From assembly GCA_025800125.1 (NCBI GenBank), contig JAOXSF010000072.1, forward strand, positions 1 through 32,203: a stretch of DNA of 32,203 nt, in the 5' to 3' direction. Each line of letters opens with the position of its first letter. Positions within the stretch are counted from its first letter, which is position 1. This document shows, piece after piece, positions 7,325-14,818 of the stretch. The stretch is from Marinobacterium sp. GTDB lineage: Bacteria; Pseudomonadota; Gammaproteobacteria; Pseudomonadales; Balneatricaceae. The position numbers and the translations under genes were made by a program. The notes beneath the pieces were generated by a model, which searched no databases, was not told where the DNA came from, and saw nothing but the letters and a program-made list of their open reading frames with translations.

Positions 7325-7411
7325 CCCGAGATGAAATGCGCAGTTGTCACCCCATAAGCTATATACTGGGGTGACTGGCGTTTTATGCCAGCTCCGGGAC
7401 ATCAGAGGAAG
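7325..7411 (+). ncRNA. Candidate cation-sensing riboswitch in the nhaA leader
   Basis: Three helices fit together with almost no linkers. P1 pairs CCCGAG (7325-7330) with CTCCGGG (7392-7398) with one bulged C. P2 is a perfect 9-bp hairpin GTCACCCCA/TGGGGTGAC (7346-7354/7367-7375). P3 is a hairpin TGGC/GCCA, extendable to CTGGC/GCCAG (7375-7379/7387-7391). P2, P3 and the 3' arm of P1 are contiguous, leaving only 7331-7345 unpaired as a junction core. The nhaA Shine-Dalgarno (AGAGGAAG, 7404-7411) follows P1 by 5 nt. Known nhaA-associated aptamers are the Li+-sensing nhaA-I and nhaA-II motifs and Na+ riboswitches. I cannot match a consensus from memory, so the class is uncertain. Confidence 0.6.
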
Positions 7412-7417
7412 ATTATT

Positions 7418-8818
7418 ATGAGGCAGAAACTCAGGCTATCAGGAAAAGAGCATATTGCCCCATGGGAGCGGGCACTTGATCGGGTACTGACGCCGATTGA
7501 GGAGTTTATTCACCGACAGACCACCAGTGGCATTCTGCTGATGCTGTTTGCCATTGCGGCACTGATTATCGCAAACAGCAGTCTGGCAGAGGCCTATCAC
7601 CACTTTTTTCAGCAGCATCTGACCATCGGTCTGGAAAACTTTCAACTTTCCAAATCACTGCACCACTGGATTAACGATGGCCTGATGGCAATCTTCTTCC
7701 TGGTGGTTGGGCTGGAACTCAAACGTGAATTACAGGTTGGCGAGCTGGCCAACCTGAAACAGGCACTGTTACCTATTATTGCTGCGGTGGGCGGTATGCT
7801 GGTGCCCGCACTGATCTACTTTGCTATCAACCCAAGTGGCCATACCGCTGACGGCTGGGGTATCCCGATGGCAACCGACATCGCATTTGCACTGGGTGCG
7901 CTGGCGCTGCTGGGTAACCGGGTACCACAGAACCTGCTGACATTTCTGGTGGCACTGGCCATTGTTGACGATCTGGGCGCGGTTATCGTTATCGCCCTGT
8001 TCTATACCGAAACCATCAATCTGACCGCGCTGGCACTGGCAGCACTGTTCACCGTGTCACTGGTGGCGCTGAACCTGGGTGGCGTACGACGCCTGTTCCC
8101 CTATCTGATTGTCGGTATTTTCCTGTGGATCGCGATGCTTAAAAGTGGTGTACACGCCACCCTGGCCGGGGTAATTCTGGCCTTTATCATTCCGATGAAA
8201 CCCAAATATGATCCACGACGCTTCCTGTCACTGATCCACACCAGCGTAGACAAGATAGAAGCTGCATTTCGCAAAGATGAAAACATCATCGTTAACGATG
8301 CCCTGCGGGCACGGGTACAGGCACTGGGTAGCGGGGTAAGTCTGGTACAGGCACCCGCGCAGACACTGGAAAGTAAACTGCACCTGCCTTCGGCGTATCT
8401 GGTCATTCCAATTTTTGCCCTGGCCAACGCAGGGGTACCGATTGACTGGTCCAACCTGCAAGGCATCATTCTGCACCCGGTCGCCATGGGAATCGGCATG
8501 GGCCTGGTCGTTGGCAAACTGCTGGGCATCGCCGGTTTTACCTGGGTAGCCGTCAAAGCCGGTATCTGTGATCTGCCACGCGGCCTGACCATGCACCATA
8601 TTGTCGGCGTCGCTTTTATGGGCGGTATTGGGTTCACTATGTCGATCTTCATCGCAGAACTGGGCTTTGCCCACCACCCTGAAGATCTGCTGATGGCGAA
8701 AACCGGTATTCTGTTTGCGTCACTGACAGCAGGTCTGGTGGGTTTTGGCTGGCTGTATATGACAGCAGGCAAACAGACCGACAGTGCAGAACCCGCAACC
8801 ACACAGACCCAGCCATAA
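7418..8818 (+). CDS. nhaA: Na+/H+ antiporter NhaA
   Basis: A 466-residue inner-membrane antiporter that exports Na+ (and Li+) in exchange for protons. Visible hallmarks are GIPMATDIAFALGALALLG (Asp154), the ion-binding Asp pair in ALAIVDDLGAV (Asp184/Asp185), and the later GKLLGI lysine. It is longer than E. coli NhaA (388 aa) because of an inserted cytoplasmic loop (about 265-330, KYDPRRFLSLIHTSVDKIEAAFRK...), which occurs in marine-type NhaA proteins. ATG at 7418 is chosen over the upstream in-frame ATG at 7385, because AGAGGAAG precedes it and 7385 lies in the P3 loop of the leader RNA. A LysR gene follows but does not resemble NhaR. Confidence 0.97.
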   Translation: MRQKLRLSGKEHIAPWERALDRVLTPIEEFIHRQTTSGILLMLFAIAALIIANSSLAEAYHHFFQQHLTIGLENFQLSKSLHHWINDGLMAIFFLVVGLELKRELQVGELANLKQALLPIIAAVGGMLVPALIYFAINPSGHTADGWGIPMATDIAFALGALALLGNRVPQNLLTFLVALAIVDDLGAVIVIALFYTETINLTALALAALFTVSLVALNLGGVRRLFPYLIVGIFLWIAMLKSGVHATLAGVILAFIIPMKPKYDPRRFLSLIHTSVDKIEAAFRKDENIIVNDALRARVQALGSGVSLVQAPAQTLESKLHLPSAYLVIPIFALANAGVPIDWSNLQGIILHPVAMGIGMGLVVGKLLGIAGFTWVAVKAGICDLPRGLTMHHIVGVAFMGGIGFTMSIFIAELGFAHHPEDLLMAKTGILFASLTAGLVGFGWLYMTAGKQTDSAEPATTQTQP

Positions 8819-8823
8819 CAGGA

Positions 8824-8854
8824 TATGAACGGCCACCCTCGGTGGCCGTTCATA
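8824..8854. terminator. Strong hairpin after nhaA
   Basis: A perfect 14-bp stem TATGAACGGCCACC/GGTGGCCGTTCATA with a 3-nt loop, 5 bp after the nhaA stop. There is no T-run after it, so it may act as an mRNA 3' stabiliser or processing hairpin rather than a classical intrinsic terminator. The following sequence to 9007 holds no gene; it has a degenerate 14-bp repetition of ACGGCGC(C/T)TGC (8922-8949). Confidence 0.75.
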
Positions 8855-9007
8855 ACGCCACGCTCAGTTGACCCATCACCCTTTTCCAGCCCGCGCATTG
8901 CTATAACGCCGTTCCTGTAACACGGCGCCTGCAATACGGCGCTTGCCCCTGTGGCCTGGAACGTGCGATAAGTACAGCAACCCTCTATTAATCGGTATTC
9001 CATCTCC

Positions 9008-9898
9008 ATGCGCCTGCGTAACCTGACGACCTTTGTCAAAGTAGCCCGTCTTGGCAGTTTCCACGCTGCTGCTCAACAGCTTCATGCCACTCAGCCTGCG
9101 GTTTCTGCCCGTATCGTAGCACTGGAAGATGAACTGGGTGTTCAACTGTTTGTGCGCGATAAAAGCGGCACCCGACTGACAGCACGGGGCACACAGCTAC
9201 TGCCCTATGCCGAGAAACTGCTGGCAATCAGCCAGGAAATGCGTGAACAGATTCAGCAGGACACACCCCAGCGCGGCACAGTACGCATCGGCATTACCGA
9301 TACTCTGGCCCATCTGTGGCTGTCTTCACTGCTGCAACACTGGCAGCAACAGTACCCGTTAATGTCATTTGAGCTAAGCTGCGATGTCACACCCGCACTG
9401 GTTGAACAGCTACAGAACCACCAGCTGGACCTGGCCCTGATGGTAACTCAGCCCCAGACCAGCCCGGAGCTGGTTACCGAACCTCTGTGCAGTTATAGCC
9501 AGCACTGGGTTGCCAGCCCGAAACTGGTCAGCCCACAGCAGATCACCACCACTGCCGACCTGCTGCACTATCCACTGCTGAGCTTCCCCCGTGACACCCG
9601 TCCCTGGCACTACCTGCAGCAACTGTTTAACAGCCAGCGCGAAACCCCCGATGTCGTGCATACCTGCAGCTCAGTCGCCAGCCTGATCAGTTTAACCTGC
9701 CAGGGTGTTGGCATCGCCCTGCTGCCAACACCGCTGGTACAAGATGAATTAGAACAGGGTGAACTGGTCATTATCGAAACCGATCAACCCACACCAGAAC
9801 TGGGCTTCTGTTGCAGCTGGCGGCTGGATGATGACCGGATTCTGCCACGCCTGCTGGCAGACAGTGGCCGCGAAATCGTGGAAGCACCACAGCAATAA
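9008..9898 (+). CDS. LysR-family transcriptional regulator
   Basis: A 296-residue LTTR. The N-terminal HTH is MRLRNLTTFVKVARLGSFHAAAQQLHATQPAVSARIVALEDELG, followed by RGTVRIGITDTLAHLWLSSLL, which starts the periplasmic-binding-protein-like effector domain. The target is unknown. The gene lies downstream of nhaA, but E. coli NhaR has a different HTH sequence, so calling this NhaR would be unjustified. It is separated from nhaA by a strong hairpin and about 150 bp, and is followed by the 21-bp repeat array and the aminotransferase gene. No palindromic LTTR operator is evident next to it. The ATG lacks a clear SD. Confidence 0.9.
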   Translation: MRLRNLTTFVKVARLGSFHAAAQQLHATQPAVSARIVALEDELGVQLFVRDKSGTRLTARGTQLLPYAEKLLAISQEMREQIQQDTPQRGTVRIGITDTLAHLWLSSLLQHWQQQYPLMSFELSCDVTPALVEQLQNHQLDLALMVTQPQTSPELVTEPLCSYSQHWVASPKLVSPQQITTTADLLHYPLLSFPRDTRPWHYLQQLFNSQRETPDVVHTCSSVASLISLTCQGVGIALLPTPLVQDELEQGELVIIETDQPTPELGFCCSWRLDDDRILPRLLADSGREIVEAPQQ

Positions 9899-9909
9899 CC
9901 TGTGCGAAG

Positions 9910-9993
9910 CCAAAGACAGTCTGTCTCTATAACACAGGCGGTCTGTTCTATAACAAAGACAATCCGTTCTATAACAAAGACAATCTGTTCTAT
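9910..9993 (+). repeat. Four tandem 21-bp repeats
   Basis: Units lie at 9910-9930, 9931-9951, 9952-9972 and 9973-9993, with general form AACAAAGACAATC(T/C)G plus TTCTAT. Units 3 and 4 differ by one base; units 1 and 2 are more diverged. The period equals two helical turns, so the same face of the DNA would carry each unit. There are no spacers, so this is not CRISPR. It may be a cluster of operator sites or recent slippage. Confidence 0.85.
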
Positions 9994-9995
9994 AC

Positions 9996-10027
9996 AGCAG
10001 TGGCCCATTTTATATACAGCCACTGCT
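9996..10027. repeat. Perfect 9-bp inverted repeat after the 21-bp array
   Basis: AGCAGTGGC (9996-10004) pairs with GCCACTGCT (10019-10027) across a 14-nt AT-rich loop. It may be the terminator of the LysR gene, though it has no T-run, or a protein-binding site. Confidence 0.7.
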
Positions 10028-10222
10028 ATATTCGCTTGAGGCAACAGGAAAGGCTGTCGCAACCAGTTATTTATTCTGCATTTAACATATAAACAGGATT
10101 AAATACTGTATAAAGCGCAATCACAGACAAATACCGTTTTATTCTGACGGGTATTGCAAACAATCTGCCATATCAGCATATTTATTCGCCCGTCGGCGAC
10201 AAGACGCGGCCAGACCGCGCCC

Positions 10223-10228
10223 TATAAT
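10223..10228 (+). promoter_or_regulatory. Consensus -10 element for the aminotransferase gene
   Basis: A perfect TATAAT lies about 104 bp before the ATG at 10332, giving a leader of about 97 nt. No good -35 is seen at 16-18 bp upstream, so an activator may be needed; the 21-bp repeats end about 230 bp further upstream. Confidence 0.5.
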
Positions 10229-10331
10229 GCAACTGGCAGCGATGGAACCCCGCTTACCAGAATTGCAGGCTGCACAGACCCGCAGTCCTTCCGACAACAG
10301 CAAGCAAAACAACTATGAGGCTGGTTTAATT

Positions 10332-11195
10332 ATGAGCATCGCTTACCTGAACGGCAGCTACATGCCACTGGAAGAAGCACGTATCTCCCCACTGGACCGC
10401 GGTTTTCTGTTCGGTGATGGTATCTACGAAGTTATCCCGTACTACAACGGTCGTTCTGTAGGTCTGATTCCTCACATCCAGCGTATGATCGACGGCCTGG
10501 CTGCGATTGAAATCGACGCAGGACGTTCTGTAGAACAGTGGAAAACTCTGCTGGATGATCTGGTTGCTCGCAACAGTGACATCAACCACAATCTGGGCGT
10601 TTACGTACACGTTTCCCGTGGCGCTGACACCAAACGTTTCCATGCTTACCCTGAAGGTGTTGAAGCAACCGTATTTGCTTTCTGCTTCGCCATCAAAGAT
10701 CCAGCACTGGTTGATCGTACAGCGGTAACCCCTGTGTCCGTAAACACCACTCAGGATCTGCGCTGGCAGCGTTGTCACATCAAATCTACATCCTTGCTGG
10801 GCAACGTTATCCATTACCAGGAAGGCCACTCAGCGGGCAATGGCGAAATTCTGCTGTACAACGCAGACAACCAGCTGACTGAAGCCTCTTCCAGCAACGC
10901 TTTCATTGTTAAAGATGGCAAGATCATCACACCGGTTCAGGACAACCAGATTCTGCCAGGTATCACCCGCCGTATCATCATCGACAGCATCAAAGCCGAT
11001 GGCTCGCTGGAGATTGAAGAACGTGTTGTAACCATGGATGAAGTTCACAACGCTGATGAGATCTGGGTAACCTCTTCCTCCAAAGAAATTGCCCCGGTTA
11101 CCTCCCTCGACGGCAAGCCGGTAGGTAACGGTGAAGTGGGTGAGGTGTGGGAGAAAGCCTTCAGCATCTACACTAACGCCAAGTTCGATTACTGA
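10332..11195 (+). CDS. dat: D-amino-acid aminotransferase (PLP fold class IV)
   Basis: A 287-residue cytosolic PLP enzyme that interconverts D-amino acids and 2-oxo acids, such as D-Ala and D-Glu for peptidoglycan. Signatures are SPLDRGFLFGDGIYEVIP (20-36), catalytic Lys151 in CHIKSTSLLGN, and LTEASSSNAFIV with Glu184. Length fits bacterial DAAT (about 280). Closely related class IV enzymes (branched-chain aminotransferase, aminodeoxychorismate lyase) are alternatives, but the N-terminal pattern favours DAAT. ATG at 10332 is preferred over the longer frame from 10227, which would add 35 atypical residues; GAGG lies 11 nt upstream. Codon use (many CGT, GTT, GCT, GGT) differs from its neighbours and suggests high expression. 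An intrinsic terminator follows. Confidence 0.92.
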   Translation: MSIAYLNGSYMPLEEARISPLDRGFLFGDGIYEVIPYYNGRSVGLIPHIQRMIDGLAAIEIDAGRSVEQWKTLLDDLVARNSDINHNLGVYVHVSRGADTKRFHAYPEGVEATVFAFCFAIKDPALVDRTAVTPVSVNTTQDLRWQRCHIKSTSLLGNVIHYQEGHSAGNGEILLYNADNQLTEASSSNAFIVKDGKIITPVQDNQILPGITRRIIIDSIKADGSLEIEERVVTMDEVHNADEIWVTSSSKEIAPVTSLDGKPVGNGEVGEVWEKAFSIYTNAKFDY

Positions 11196-11239
11196 TTCAC
11201 GAACCCGGCGCGCCCTGCGGGGCAAATAACAAAGACGAG

Positions 11240-11273
11240 AGCAGACCCCGGCCAGGCCGGGGTCTGCTTTTTT
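11240..11273 (+). terminator. Rho-independent terminator of dat
   Basis: A very stable GC-rich stem AGCAGACCCCGGCC/GGCCGGGGTCTGCT directly followed by a run of six T, ending the aminotransferase transcript. Confidence 0.95.
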
Positions 11274-11298
11274 GTATCTGGCTCTGTCTGCAAGCCAT

Positions 11299-11336
11299 AA
11301 AAAAACCGGGCTGGCGAAGGGGAGACAGCCCGGTTT
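11299..11336 (-). terminator. Rho-independent terminator of the copper-receptor gene
   Basis: Stem AAACCGGGCTG/CAGCCCGGTTT (11303-11313/11326-11336). The A-run 11299-11305 reads as a U-tract on the minus strand, so it serves the minus-strand TonB receptor gene. Confidence 0.9.
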
Positions 11337-11371
11337 GTCCGTTTTTACTCTCTTTGTCCGTTTTTACTCTC
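11334..11371. repeat. Perfect 19-bp tandem duplication
   Basis: TTTGTCCGTTTTTACTCTC occurs twice in direct tandem (11334-11352 and 11353-11371), abutting the terminator stem of the copper-receptor gene. Confidence 0.9.
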
Positions 11372-11441
11372 ACTGCGTTATAACGCAGCAGCGGCTATAG
11401 CACCACCCGGATAACAGATATTAACGGGCAGATATTACAGA

Positions 11442-13466
11442 TCAGAACGCAGCACTCAGACGCAGCCAGGCGCTACGCCCAGCTTCCGCAACCTGTACAG
11501 GCTCAGGGTTAAACAGGTCATTGACGCTTTCATGGGTGCTGTATGCCTTATCCAGCAGGTTGTCGATACCGGCAGCCAGAGTCACCCCGCCCTGAAAACG
11601 GTACTCGCTGTAGAGATTCAGCACACCGTATCCAGGCGTCTGACGGGTATCCAGACCACCACAGGCTGTACTGCTCAGGCAGACATCATTCTGACGGCCA
11701 GCCAGCACCCATTCCAGCCCGGCATTACCCTGGCCATAACTGTAATCCAGCGTACTGGTCAGGCTCAGCGGCGCAATCTGATCCAGTGATTGATTATCGG
11801 TGTCGTTTTCACCTTCCAGCCAAGCCAGCGCAGAGGTCAGACTCAAGCGCTCATCCATCTGCCAGGATGCAGAGAACTCTGCGCCGTACAGCGTAGCATC
11901 AACATTACGATAACGGGTTGTCATGCCCTGTTTCTGGCGCAGGATGTAATCACTGATATCGTTATACCAGACACTGGCCCGCCACTGCAGCGCATCACGA
12001 CTGGACTCCAGCGCCAGCTCCAGCTGATGGTGTTTTTCCGGATTCAGCTGCGGATTACCTACCCACATCGGGTTAGCCAGGAAACGCTCTGTTGCATCAG
12101 CGGTACGCACCGAACGCGACAGGGTGGTCTCCAGCACATACTGCGAATTCAGATTATGTCGCCAGCTGACGAAGCCCCCGATATTGTGCTCGTCATCCAC
12201 ATCAGCACTGACACCGTACAGGTCTGCCGGGGTCTGACCTGCCAGCGAACCGGCGGCAACGGCTTCACCTGCGCGACGCGCCTGAGCACTGACACGATCA
12301 TAGCGCAGTCCAGCCCCTAGCTGGTCATTGCTGCCCAGCAGACGATAACCTTCGACAAAGACTCCCAGCTGCTCCGTTTCAACATCAGGCCACAGAATCG
12401 CAGTCTGGGAACGCATACCGTTCATCACCATCAACTTGTCAGCGTCACGCTGATTTCGTTGCAGATCAACACCGAAGCTCCAGTCAATCTCTGCCGCCCG
12501 TGCTTCAAATGTCAGACGCAGGCCATCCGTGTCAGAGGTCGAAGGGGCTTCCATTGGCTTGCTACCAGATGGCACCTGGCGCAGGCTGAAGTTATCCATG
12601 TTATGGGCCACTTCCGAGCGATACAGCAGTGCTTCCATACTCTGTAATGTCTGGCCTTCAAAATCGTGCTGCAAACGCAGGCGGTAGTTATCTGCATCGG
12701 CATAGGGGCTGTCCATGCCCGCTCCCGGAAACAGGACATCTTCATCACGGGTGCGCTCATAGCTGGCCTCCAACCGGGTATTATCACCCAGCGCCATGCC
12801 ACCCATCAGCGTATGACTGGCACTTTCAAAGCTGGAACGCACCTCGTTGCCATCACCGTCTTCGTAGTTATCACTGTCTGTCAGGTGCCCCAGATAACGG
12901 ATATAGCTGCGTTCACTGCCAGCGGCAACATCTGCCCCCAGCTGCGCCCGCTCACCGTTGCCGATATAGCTGGCAGACACTTCACCCTGCACAGGCTTAC
13001 CCACTTCAAACAGCGGCCATTCACGTTCAAACAATACTGTGCCACCCGAGCCACCACCGCCATAACGTACGGTACGGTTGCCTTTGATCACGGTAACACT
13101 GTCATAACTGTCAACAGAGGCATAAGAGCTGGGCGGGTCCATACGGTTGGGACACCCTCCATGCAGATAACCACCGTCCAGCAGTACGTTAAGTTGCGTT
13201 TCTGATTGGCCCCGAATCAGCAGATCAAGTGCTCGGCCACCTTTACGCACGGCTGTTACCCCGTTAATGCTGCGCAGCAATTCACCGGCATCGGGGGTTG
13301 GCGCTGCTTTAATTGCCGTCAGCAACTGGCCTTCACCACCTGGCCGCAACCCTTCAGAGGTTACGTCTACCACCATGCCTGGCAGAGTCAAGGGTGATTC
13401 AGCCTGCGCTGTTGCAGCCATTGCCATTGCTGTTGCCATTACCAGAGCCTGTTTACGAAAACGCAT
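11442..13466 (-). CDS. oprC: TonB-dependent copper receptor, OprC/NosA type
   Basis: A 674-residue outer-membrane receptor with a signal peptide (cleavage near AQA-E, residue 22), an N-terminal plug (about 35-160) and a 22-strand barrel ending in aromatic Phe (LSAAF). The plug has the OprC/NosA hallmark HGGCPNRMDPPSSYAS. OprC binds copper through a Cys-x3-Met pair, here Cys105 and Met109, so copper import is the best call. NosA homologues support nitrous-oxide reductase maturation, but no nos genes are present here. TIEGNRTVRYG-like plug ending (VIKGNRTVRYGGGGSGGTVLFER) is also typical. RBS AGAGGTGG precedes the ATG, and TATATAA upstream (13491-13497) is a possible -10. Terminator at 11299-11336. 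Confidence 0.93.
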   Translation of the reverse strand: MRFRKQALVMATAMAMAATAQAESPLTLPGMVVDVTSEGLRPGGEGQLLTAIKAAPTPDAGELLRSINGVTAVRKGGRALDLLIRGQSETQLNVLLDGGYLHGGCPNRMDPPSSYASVDSYDSVTVIKGNRTVRYGGGGSGGTVLFEREWPLFEVGKPVQGEVSASYIGNGERAQLGADVAAGSERSYIRYLGHLTDSDNYEDGDGNEVRSSFESASHTLMGGMALGDNTRLEASYERTRDEDVLFPGAGMDSPYADADNYRLRLQHDFEGQTLQSMEALLYRSEVAHNMDNFSLRQVPSGSKPMEAPSTSDTDGLRLTFEARAAEIDWSFGVDLQRNQRDADKLMVMNGMRSQTAILWPDVETEQLGVFVEGYRLLGSNDQLGAGLRYDRVSAQARRAGEAVAAGSLAGQTPADLYGVSADVDDEHNIGGFVSWRHNLNSQYVLETTLSRSVRTADATERFLANPMWVGNPQLNPEKHHQLELALESSRDALQWRASVWYNDISDYILRQKQGMTTRYRNVDATLYGAEFSASWQMDERLSLTSALAWLEGENDTDNQSLDQIAPLSLTSTLDYSYGQGNAGLEWVLAGRQNDVCLSSTACGGLDTRQTPGYGVLNLYSEYRFQGGVTLAAGIDNLLDKAYSTHESVNDLFNPEPVQVAEAGRSAWLRLSAAF

Positions 13467-13949
13467 CCGCCACCTCTATCAGATTATCCTTATATAACAA
13501 TAGCCGGCAGTCTACTGCAGTGCAGCATCCAGCAGGATGTGACAGATTGTCGCAGCCTGTGGTTACAGACCAATTCCATTGGCTCACCAGCCAGAAGCTG
13601 CATCAAAGCGGATGCTCAACCTTGTACTAAAGTTTGACGGACATCAGTCGAAATAGGTTTTTTTAAGGTATGGTATAAAAAATGATTTTAATATCAAAGG
13701 GCAACAGCCTTTGCTCAGTACCGGGCTAGCTCAACCCTACCCAGAGCACCCAGAGCACTGTAATACAGTGGAGAAAAACTCTTATCTAATGATCCGTTTA
13801 AAACAAAGATGCGGGAAAAGCCTCCCTGATGACGGCCTGAAGCGCAGTCACGAAAACAGATTGCACGGAATACAAAACACCTGGTCAGGCTTCATTAAAA
13901 TTGCGCCCGCAGTCCAATATGCTTCAGCCTCCGCATGGAAGGAGTTTGC
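13467..13949. promoter_or_regulatory. Divergent 483-bp region between the copper receptor and XRE regulator genes
   Basis: AT-rich stretches occur near 13655-13700, including an extended -10-like TGGTATAAA (13671-13679) facing the XRE gene about 270 bp away. An 80-codon frame at 13711-13953 overlaps the regulator start and has no SD or domain character; I do not call it. The segment could hold a long leader or an unrecognised small RNA. No copper-regulator palindrome was recognised. Confidence 0.4.
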
Positions 13950-14171
13950 ATGAGCACTCTGAAAGTACAATTTGGACAACAGCTCAGAACGCTGCGTCGC
14001 ACTCAGGGCATTACTCAGGAAAGTCTGGCTAACGCAGCGGGCCTGACTACCGAATCAATCAGCAATATCGAGCGCGGCATCTTTGCCCCGCGTTTTGAAA
14101 ATATAGAGAAGCTGGCCCAGGCACTAAACGTAGAGGTCAGGGTACTTTTCGAATTTGATGCAGACTGCTGA
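13950..14171 (+). CDS. Small XRE/Cro-CI-type HTH regulator
   Basis: A 73-residue protein that is essentially one HTH_3 domain: FGQQLRTLRRTQGITQESLANAAGLTTESISNIERG then FAPRFENIEKLAQALNVEV. It binds DNA as a probable dimer and lacks a sensor domain. ATG at 13950 is chosen because GGAG at 13941-13944 lies close upstream; the ATG at 13935 overlaps the SD region. Such minimal regulators occur both as core regulators and as remnants of mobile elements; no phage gene is adjacent. It may regulate itself or the divergent copper-receptor gene, but this is conjecture. The stop codon is inside a hairpin (14165-14198). Confidence 0.85.
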   Translation: MSTLKVQFGQQLRTLRRTQGITQESLANAAGLTTESISNIERGIFAPRFENIEKLAQALNVEVRVLFEFDADC

Positions 14172-14198
14172 CCGGCTCTTCACAGAACCGATCAGCAG
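14165..14198 (+). terminator. Probable weak terminator of the XRE regulator
   Basis: Stem CTGCTGA-c-CGG/CCG-a-TCAGCAG with a 12-nt loop, beginning within the last codons of the gene. Only two T follow, so termination strength is doubtful. Confidence 0.5.
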
Positions 14199-14293
14199 TT
14201 GCCAGCTATACGAGTAACACCGCATTAAAAAAACCCAGCTCAAGCAACACCCTTTATACTTGGGCATTCACTCGCTGGAAAGAACACAACTGA

Positions 14294-14707
14294 ATGCTCA
14301 GAATCTCAAACCGTATAACACTGGCCGCCCATGAGATTGAACTCTCCGCAATACGGGCTCAGGGAGCTGGCGGCCAGCATATCAACAAAACCTCTAGCGC
14401 TATCCATCTGCGTTTTGACATCAGCACCTCTTCGCTGCCAGACGTTTACAAGGAACGTTTGCTGGCACTGCATGACCAACGCATCAGCAATGACGGTATG
14501 GTTATTATCAAGGCACAGCAGTACCGCAGCCAGGAACAGAACCGTGAAGCAGCCCTGCAACGACTGGCGACACTGATTCGCAGTGTTATGGTGGAACAGA
14601 AAGCGCGCCGTGCTACCAAACCCACACGCGGTTCACAGAAACGTCGGCTGGACAGCAAAACACGGCATGGTAAAAACAAGGCACTGCGCCGCAAGGTGGA
14701 CTACTGA
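14294..14707 (+). CDS. arfB: Peptidyl-tRNA hydrolase ArfB (YaeJ)
   Basis: A 137-residue ribosome-rescue factor that hydrolyses peptidyl-tRNA on ribosomes stalled without a stop codon. The catalytic GGQ is at 26-28 in [22 protein letters not shown], as in class I release factors. The C-terminal tail is strongly basic ([35 protein letters not shown]), the part that enters the empty mRNA channel and distinguishes ArfB from full-length release factors. Length matches E. coli ArfB (140). It is followed about 110 bp later by dbpA on the same strand, giving a translation/ribosome-themed pair. GGAAAG upstream is a distant SD. Confidence 0.95.
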   Translation: MLRISNRITLAAHEIELSAIRAQGAGGQHINKTSSAIHLRFDISTSSLPDVYKERLLALHDQRISNDGMVIIKAQQYRSQEQNREAALQRLATLIRSVMVEQKARRATKPTRGSQKRRLDSKTRHGKNKALRRKVDY

Positions 14708-14818
14708 GTAAACGGTGCTATAGTCTGCGCCCTGCTTCAACTGTGGTGCCTGTAACAATCATCAGGCAAGCCCGGTATTTCATTTCAACCCGTTAATTTC
14801 AATCCTGCAGGTATCTGT

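Larger units (their letters stand above)
9899..10331. other. 433-bp intergenic region: 21-bp repeats, inverted repeat, promoter
   Basis: Between the LysR and aminotransferase genes this region holds, in order, four tandem 21-bp repeats (9910-9993), a 9-bp perfect inverted repeat (9996-10027), an AT-rich tract, and a consensus -10 box for the downstream gene. A minus-strand open frame across the repeats encodes a simple repeated peptide and is rejected as a gene. Confidence 0.7.

Noticed and set aside
8101-9039. Minus-strand 312-codon frame
   Set aside because: It is antisense to nhaA and crosses its terminator hairpin; NhaA motifs are unmistakable on the other strand.
9008-9898. Calling the LysR gene after nhaA nhaR
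   Set aside because: The HTH sequence does not resemble NhaR, and a strong hairpin separates the genes; position alone is insufficient.
9910-9993. Possible CRISPR-like array
   Set aside because: The 21-bp units are directly adjacent with no spacers and no cas genes are present; it is a tandem repeat.
9784-10062. Minus-strand 92-codon frame with repeated FVIE peptide
   Set aside because: The repeated peptide simply translates the 21-bp DNA repeats; there is no RBS, and it overlaps the LysR gene end.
11790-12320. Plus-strand 176-codon frame within the copper-receptor gene
   Set aside because: Antisense shadow of a clear TonB receptor barrel.
13711-13953. 80-codon frame upstream of the XRE regulator
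   Set aside because: No SD, no domain or composition bias of a real protein, and it overlaps the regulator start; possibly leader only.
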